Source: Phytomonospora sp040655735 (GTDB taxonomy: Bacteria; Actinomycetota; Actinomycetes; Mycobacteriales; Micromonosporaceae). Taken from it: 64,000 nucleotides of DNA. The notes beneath the pieces are model-generated. The model was not told the DNA's origin. It made no database searches and was given only the letters and a program-made list of their open reading frames with translations. Position 1 is the first letter of the stretch; each line of letters opens with the position of its first letter. The stretch is taken from assembly GCF_040655735.1 (NCBI RefSeq), contig NZ_JBFAKK010000003.1:248001-312000 (forward strand). The letters run 5' to 3'. Shown here one piece after another: positions 60,279 to 64,000 of this stretch. The position numbers and the translations under genes were made by a program.

Positions 60279-61322
60279 TCACGACGCGCGCAACCGTCGC
60301 CGCGCCAGCCACAACCGGTGCGAGAACAGACCCGCGTAGACCGCGAGGACCCCGGCCAGGATGAGCACGCCGTCGCCGGCTCCGTCGCGGAGCAGGATGT
60401 CGGCGATCACCCCGACGAGCGCCGCCGCGACGATCAGCGACACGTGGTTGGAGGCCCAGAACACGATCGGGGTCATCTTCTCGGCGATCACCTCGCGCAT
60501 GTCGCCGCGGCGCAGGCGCAGCACCAGCCACACCGACATCGGCGCGGTCGCGGCCATCGGAAGCCAGACCAGCCAAGGGATCCAGCCCGACATCGCGAAG
60601 CCGGTCAGCAGCGCGTACGCCAGCACCTGCGCGGCGCCGATCACCAGGACGGCCCGATCGTGGCCGATCATCACCGGGATCGTGCGCTTGCCGACCGAGG
60701 CGTCGGAGACCCGGTCGCCGAGATTCATGATCATCATCCGCACGGTCTGCAGGATCGCCGTGGGAGCGAGGATCGCCACCAGCGGCCACGGCACCGTCCC
60801 GGCCTGCAGGATCACCGCGACCGCCGGCCACAGTCCATTGAGGATCGCCGCGACGGTGACCTCACCGAGGCCCCGGTAGTTGAAGCGCAGCGGCGGCGCG
60901 GTGTAGAACCACGCCAGCGCCAGCGTCACCGCGCCCAGGACGCGCGACTGCCAGGTCGGCATCATCACGACCAGCCCGAGACCGGCCGTCCACAGCACGA
61001 ACGACGCCGCCAGCGAGGTCTCGGGCTTGACGAGCCCGTCGACCAGCGCGCGGCTCCCGCCGGTCCACGGCGTGAAGTACACGTTCGCCCGGTCGGCCTC
61101 CAGGTCGAAGTACTCGTTGCAGTAGTGGGTCATGACGTGCACGACCCAGGCGAAGACCTGCGCGAAGACGTACCAGCGCAGGTCGAGCGGGTATCCCAGG
61201 TGGACGGCGACGGAAGCGCCGAGCCCCACCGGGAGAACGTTGTAGAGCAGGAACTTGAAGCGGGCCAGGCGCAGGAAACCCTTTAAGCGCTCACCGGATG
61301 ACACGGTCATGACGTCGACCAC
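60279..61322 (-). CDS. UbiA-family prenyltransferase
   Basis: The 347-residue integral membrane protein has the two Asp-rich motifs of UbiA enzymes, NEYFDLEAD and NLGDRVSDASVGKRTIPV, that bind Mg-prenyl diphosphate, and about eight to nine membrane segments. GTG 61322 is preferred because GGGG stands 5 bases before it; ATG 61310 lies too far from that site, though 343 residues would also be normal. It may act in menaquinone or another prenylated aromatic pathway. No quinone biosynthesis genes are adjacent, so the acceptor is unknown. Confidence 0.88.
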   Translation of the reverse strand: MVDVMTVSSGERLKGFLRLARFKFLLYNVLPVGLGASVAVHLGYPLDLRWYVFAQVFAWVVHVMTHYCNEYFDLEADRANVYFTPWTGGSRALVDGLVKPETSLAASFVLWTAGLGLVVMMPTWQSRVLGAVTLALAWFYTAPPLRFNYRGLGEVTVAAILNGLWPAVAVILQAGTVPWPLVAILAPTAILQTVRMMIMNLGDRVSDASVGKRTIPVMIGHDRAVLVIGAAQVLAYALLTGFAMSGWIPWLVWLPMAATAPMSVWLVLRLRRGDMREVIAEKMTPIVFWASNHVSLIVAAALVGVIADILLRDGAGDGVLILAGVLAVYAGLFSHRLWLARRRLRAS

Positions 61323-61455
61323 GACTACCCCCGTACGTCGGTTTGTCCAGTCCTCACCGTAGGCAATGCCCGCCGGTGAGCGAAGAGCCGCGCGCCGTGA
61401 CGCTGGACACTTTGCCTCCAATGTGGAGCAACACGGCGTGGGGGATCATGGACGG

Positions 61456-62184
61456 ATGCCGGAGCGAAACGCGCACGACCTCGTCGTCATCCTGTGGGAC
61501 GTCGACCGGACCCTCGTCGACACCGCCGGCTTCGGCCGCGAGGTCTTCGCCGACGCGTTCCTCGCGCTGCACGGCAGGCCGATGGGCGCCTTCGTCGACA
61601 CCGCCGGCCGCACCGACCTCGCGATCCTCGCCGAGACGCTCACCCTCAACGACGTGGCCCACACCGGCCCCTACCTCGCCTACTTCGAGGCCATCACCGC
61701 CGCCGCCCAGGCCCGCGCCGCCCTCGTCGCCGAGACCGGCCGGGCCCTGCCCGGCGCCGCCGAGACGATCGCGGCACTGGCCGCACCCGACGTCGTCCAG
61801 ACCGTCGTCACCGGCAACCTCCGCGCCATCGCCCACCTCAAGCTCGCCGCCTTCGGACTGCACGAGCGCCTCGACTTCGAAGTCGGCGGCTACGGCGACG
61901 ACCACCACGACCGCGCCGAACTCGTCCGCCTCGCCCACCGGCGGATCCAGGCCGAGTACCGCACCACCGTGGCGCCCCACCGCCTCATCGTCATCGGCGA
62001 CACCGTCCACGACGTCAAAGGGGCCCTCGACACCGGCGCCCTCGCCGTCGGGGTCGCCACCGGCGGCACGACCGCCGACGACCTCCGCCGCGCCGGCGCG
62101 CACATCGTCGTCGACGACCTCACCGACCCGGCCGGACTGCGGGCGGCGATCCGGGAGAAGGTCGACGGTCCCCGCACCGCCTGA
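61456..62184 (+). CDS. HAD-superfamily phosphatase (phosphoglycolate phosphatase-like)
   Basis: The 242-residue protein has motif I WDVDRTLVDT, motif II VTGNLRAIAHLKLAAFGL, a motif III region in AHRRIQAEYRTTVAPHRLIVIGDTVHDVKGA with motif IV GDTVHD, and ATGGTTADDLRRAGAHIVVDDLTD. A helical cap follows motif I (REVFADAFLALHGRPMGAFVDTAG). The usual Gly after DxD is Arg (DVDRT). It is probably a small-molecule phosphatase. ATG 61456 begins the conserved domain; the frame extends upstream without a good start site. Confidence 0.88.
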   Translation: MPERNAHDLVVILWDVDRTLVDTAGFGREVFADAFLALHGRPMGAFVDTAGRTDLAILAETLTLNDVAHTGPYLAYFEAITAAAQARAALVAETGRALPGAAETIAALAAPDVVQTVVTGNLRAIAHLKLAAFGLHERLDFEVGGYGDDHHDRAELVRLAHRRIQAEYRTTVAPHRLIVIGDTVHDVKGALDTGALAVGVATGGTTADDLRRAGAHIVVDDLTDPAGLRAAIREKVDGPRTA

Positions 62185-62252
62185 GCGGCCACCCCCACGT
62201 CCCCGGCCCGATCCACTACCCTGTGCCCCGTCGCCTACCCACGGAGCCTTCG

Positions 62253-63212
62253 ATGTGGACACCAGCTCGCCGCGCACTCGCCTTCACGGTCACGGCGCTC
62301 GCCTGCCTCACCGCCGCGACGCTCGCCGAACCCGCTCCCGCACAGGCCGCCTCGGTGACCGTCCACATGAGCCCGTCGGGCAGCGACTCCGCCGACGGCG
62401 GCTCGGCCACCCCGGTGAAATCCCTCAAGCGAGTTAAGGCGCTGCTAACCGCAAGCAGTGCCACGACCGCCACGATCGTCGTTCGCGCGGGCACCTACTA
62501 CGAGACCGCGACCGTCGCCTGGAACGGCGTCCCGCAGGACCTGCTCTCGTTTCGCCGCGAGGGAACCCAGCGCCCCGTCTTCGACGGCAGCCGCGTCACC
62601 GGCACCACCCGGTACTGGATGAACTCCGCCGGCGGCCCGCGCCTGGACGTGCGCGAACTGACCGTCCGCAACTACCGCACGGGCGCCCTGCGCCTCGACA
62701 CCGACGGCAACACCGTCCGCAACATGATCTTCGAGCGCATCGGCAACAAGTACGTCCCCGACGGCCCCGGCTACGCCGCGGTGCACCTGCTCGGCTCCTC
62801 GGGCAACGCGATCGTCAACAACATCATGCGAAACCTTGAGAACACCGACTGCCCCGGCTGCGTCCACGGCGTCTACGCCGCCAACGAGAGCAGCCGCAAC
62901 CTGTTGCAGGGCAACACCTTCAGCAAAGTCACCGGCGACCCGGTCCGGCTGCGCAACGGCACCGACGACAACATCGTCGAGGCCAACACCTTCACGACCT
63001 CGGGCCTGCCCGGAACCGACCGCGCCCTGATCACCTTCTGGCGCTTCACCGCCGACGAGGTCTGCGGCACCGGCAACAGGGCCGACGGCAACACCTACGA
63101 CGGCCGCTTCCACACCGGCGCCGCCGGCCAGCGCGTCATCGGCTCGGGAGCCGAGGACGGCCTCGCCCGCTGCGCCACCGCGCTCACCGGCAGCGGAAAC
63201 GTTCTGGGATAA
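62253..63212 (+). CDS. Secreted right-handed beta-helix protein (second copy in the window)
   Basis: The 319-residue product has GGAG before the ATG, a Sec signal (RRALAFTVTALACLTAATLA, cleavage after AQA) and a mature start VTVHMSPSGSDSADGGSATPVKSLKRVKALL, the Pectate_lyase_3/DUF1565-like cap. PbH1 coils follow (LTVRNYRTGALRLDTDGNTVRNMIFERIGN, LLGSSGNAIVNNIMRN, NESSRNLLQGNTFSKVTG). Cys pairs such as DCPGC may form disulfides outside the cell. Function may be polysaccharide lyase-like or adhesive; no catalytic triad is recognised. Confidence 0.82.
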   Translation: MWTPARRALAFTVTALACLTAATLAEPAPAQAASVTVHMSPSGSDSADGGSATPVKSLKRVKALLTASSATTATIVVRAGTYYETATVAWNGVPQDLLSFRREGTQRPVFDGSRVTGTTRYWMNSAGGPRLDVRELTVRNYRTGALRLDTDGNTVRNMIFERIGNKYVPDGPGYAAVHLLGSSGNAIVNNIMRNLENTDCPGCVHGVYAANESSRNLLQGNTFSKVTGDPVRLRNGTDDNIVEANTFTTSGLPGTDRALITFWRFTADEVCGTGNRADGNTYDGRFHTGAAGQRVIGSGAEDGLARCATALTGSGNVLG

Positions 63213-63217
63213 CCGAT

Positions 63218-63961
63218 TCAGCGACCGGCCGACGCGCGCAGGAAGTCGGCGTTGAGCCGGCCGATCGTGGTCAGCGGGATGCCCTTGGGGCACACCGCGG
63301 TGCACTCGCCGGTGTTGGTGCAGCCGCCGAAGTCGGCGTCGTCGTGTGCCGCGACCATGTCCAGCACGCGCTCCCGGCGCTCCGGCTGGCCCTGGGGGAG
63401 CAGCCCCAGGTGGGTGATCTTCGCGGCGGTGAACAGCATCCCCGAGCCGTTGGGGCAGGCCGCGACGCAGGCGCCGCAACCGATGCAGGTCGCCGCCTCG
63501 AAGGCGTCGTCGGCGTCGGCCTTCGGCACCGGCGTGGCGTGCGCGTCGGGGGCGCTGCCGGTCGGCGCGGAGATGTAGCCGCCGGCCTGGATGATCCGGT
63601 CGAAGGCCGAACGGTCCACGACCAGGTCCTTGACGACCGGGAACGCCCGCGCCCGCCACGGCTCGATGTCGATGGTGTCGTTGTCCTTGAAGTGCCGCAT
63701 GTGCAGCTGGCAGGTCGTGGTGGCCCGCTCCGGTCCGTGCGCGACACCGTTGATCACCAGACCGCACATGCCGCAGATGCCCTCGCGGCAGTCGTGGTCG
63801 AAGGCCACCGGCTCGTCACCGGCGAGGGTCAGCTCCTCGTTGAGCACGTCGAGCATCTCCAGGAACGACATGTCCGGTGACACGTCCTCCACCCGGTACT
63901 TCACCATCCGGCCTTTTTCCTCGGGGCCGGTCTGGCGCCAGATGCGCAAGGTCAGGTTCAC
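63218..63961 (-). CDS. sdhB: Succinate dehydrogenase/fumarate reductase iron-sulfur subunit
   Basis: The 247-residue protein carries the ferredoxin-type [2Fe-2S] ligands C58, C63, C66 and C84 (DCREGICGMC, TTTCQLHM). Two further cluster motifs, CIGCGACVAACP and CTNTGECTAVCPKG, hold the [4Fe-4S] and [3Fe-4S] centres. The arrangement and length match the actinobacterial non-classical SdhB that works with a one-piece cytochrome b subunit. It transfers electrons from the flavoprotein SdhA to menaquinone at the inner face of the membrane. GTG 63961 overlaps the sdhA stop. Convergent with the beta-helix gene, with only 5 bp between stops. Confidence 0.95.
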   Translation of the reverse strand: MNLTLRIWRQTGPEEKGRMVKYRVEDVSPDMSFLEMLDVLNEELTLAGDEPVAFDHDCREGICGMCGLVINGVAHGPERATTTCQLHMRHFKDNDTIDIEPWRARAFPVVKDLVVDRSAFDRIIQAGGYISAPTGSAPDAHATPVPKADADDAFEAATCIGCGACVAACPNGSGMLFTAAKITHLGLLPQGQPERRERVLDMVAAHDDADFGGCTNTGECTAVCPKGIPLTTIGRLNADFLRASAGR

Positions 63962-64000
63962 TTGTAGCTCCGCTGGCTCAGGTGGACGTACTCGAAGTTC
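63958..64000 (-). CDS. sdhA: Succinate dehydrogenase flavoprotein subunit, last 13 codons
   Basis: Reading the minus strand from the right edge in the frame that ends at TGA 63958-63960 gives NFEYVHLSQRSYK, the characteristic C-terminus of actinobacterial SdhA. The rest lies outside the window. Its stop overlaps the sdhB GTG by 4 bp (GTGA). Confidence 0.85.
   Translation of the reverse strand, partial: NFEYVHLSQRSYK

Noticed and set aside
59836..60339. 167-codon plus-strand frame upstream of the double-HTH gene
   Set aside because: Low-complexity Arg/Ser/Pro product, overlapping the regulatory TTGGTGC cluster and the 3' end of the UbiA-family gene.

Overview
The window is very GC-rich, bacterial and gene-dense. 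Its flavour is that of a Gram-positive actinomycete: many GTG starts, ROK, LAL-type LuxR, SigE-type ECF sigma and LacI/DeoR/TetR/IclR regulators, lipoproteins with adjacent two-component systems, and an SdhB of actinobacterial layout. I cannot assign a genus. No rRNA, tRNA, insertion sequence, prophage or CRISPR array was found. This looks like chromosomal arm or accessory metabolism, not a mobile element.

Layout. 1-10.9 kb: the 3' part of a ROK regulator, a multi-sugar ABC ATPase, a secreted beta-helix protein, a GNAT/MFS/GNAT operon, a metallo-beta-lactamase-fold hydrolase facing a GntR regulator, and a secreted GH39-like hydrolase under a LacI-type operator. 11.3-17.4 kb: a sulfur block. 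It holds a sulfonate/taurine-type ABC transporter, a sigma/anti-sigma-like pair, and a cysteine-free Rrf2 regulator divergent from cysteine dioxygenase and rhodanese. A shared 19-bp motif lies upstream of the transporter and between rrf2 and the dioxygenase gene. 17.4-36.3 kb: a zinc alcohol dehydrogenase, a UvrA2-type ATPase between two VOC proteins, an LAL regulator facing a Tat-signal SDR, IclR/nitroreductase, a two-component system facing a lipoprotein-adaptor-MacB efflux operon, NUDIX, and a LysR gene broken by an internal deletion that keeps its perfect palindromic operator.

36.4-54.3 kb: carbohydrate catabolism. A GH36 alpha-galactosidase is followed by a tightly packed 15.6-kb set: FGGY kinase and histidine phosphatase, then an ABC importer, DeoR regulator, HAD, DhaK-DhaL kinase, RpiB-like isomerase, a second ABC ATPase, 2-hydroxyacid dehydrogenase, second FGGY kinase and GlpD-like FAD dehydrogenase, mostly with 4-bp start/stop overlaps. 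The enzyme set (polyol kinase, FAD polyol-phosphate dehydrogenase, ketose kinase, tetrose/pentose-phosphate isomerase) resembles erythritol/threitol pathways that end at D-erythrose-4-phosphate. The substrate is inferred, not shown. Both ATPases have Glu in place of the Q-loop Gln and non-canonical LSNGQ/LSSGQ signatures.

54.3-64 kb: an imine-reductase-like enzyme facing TetR with two identical operators, a sensor-like membrane protein, YceI facing MarR, a double-HTH regulator with a cluster of TTGGTGC sites upstream, a UbiA prenyltransferase, a HAD phosphatase, a second secreted beta-helix protein, and the end of the succinate dehydrogenase operon (sdhB and the last codons of sdhA).
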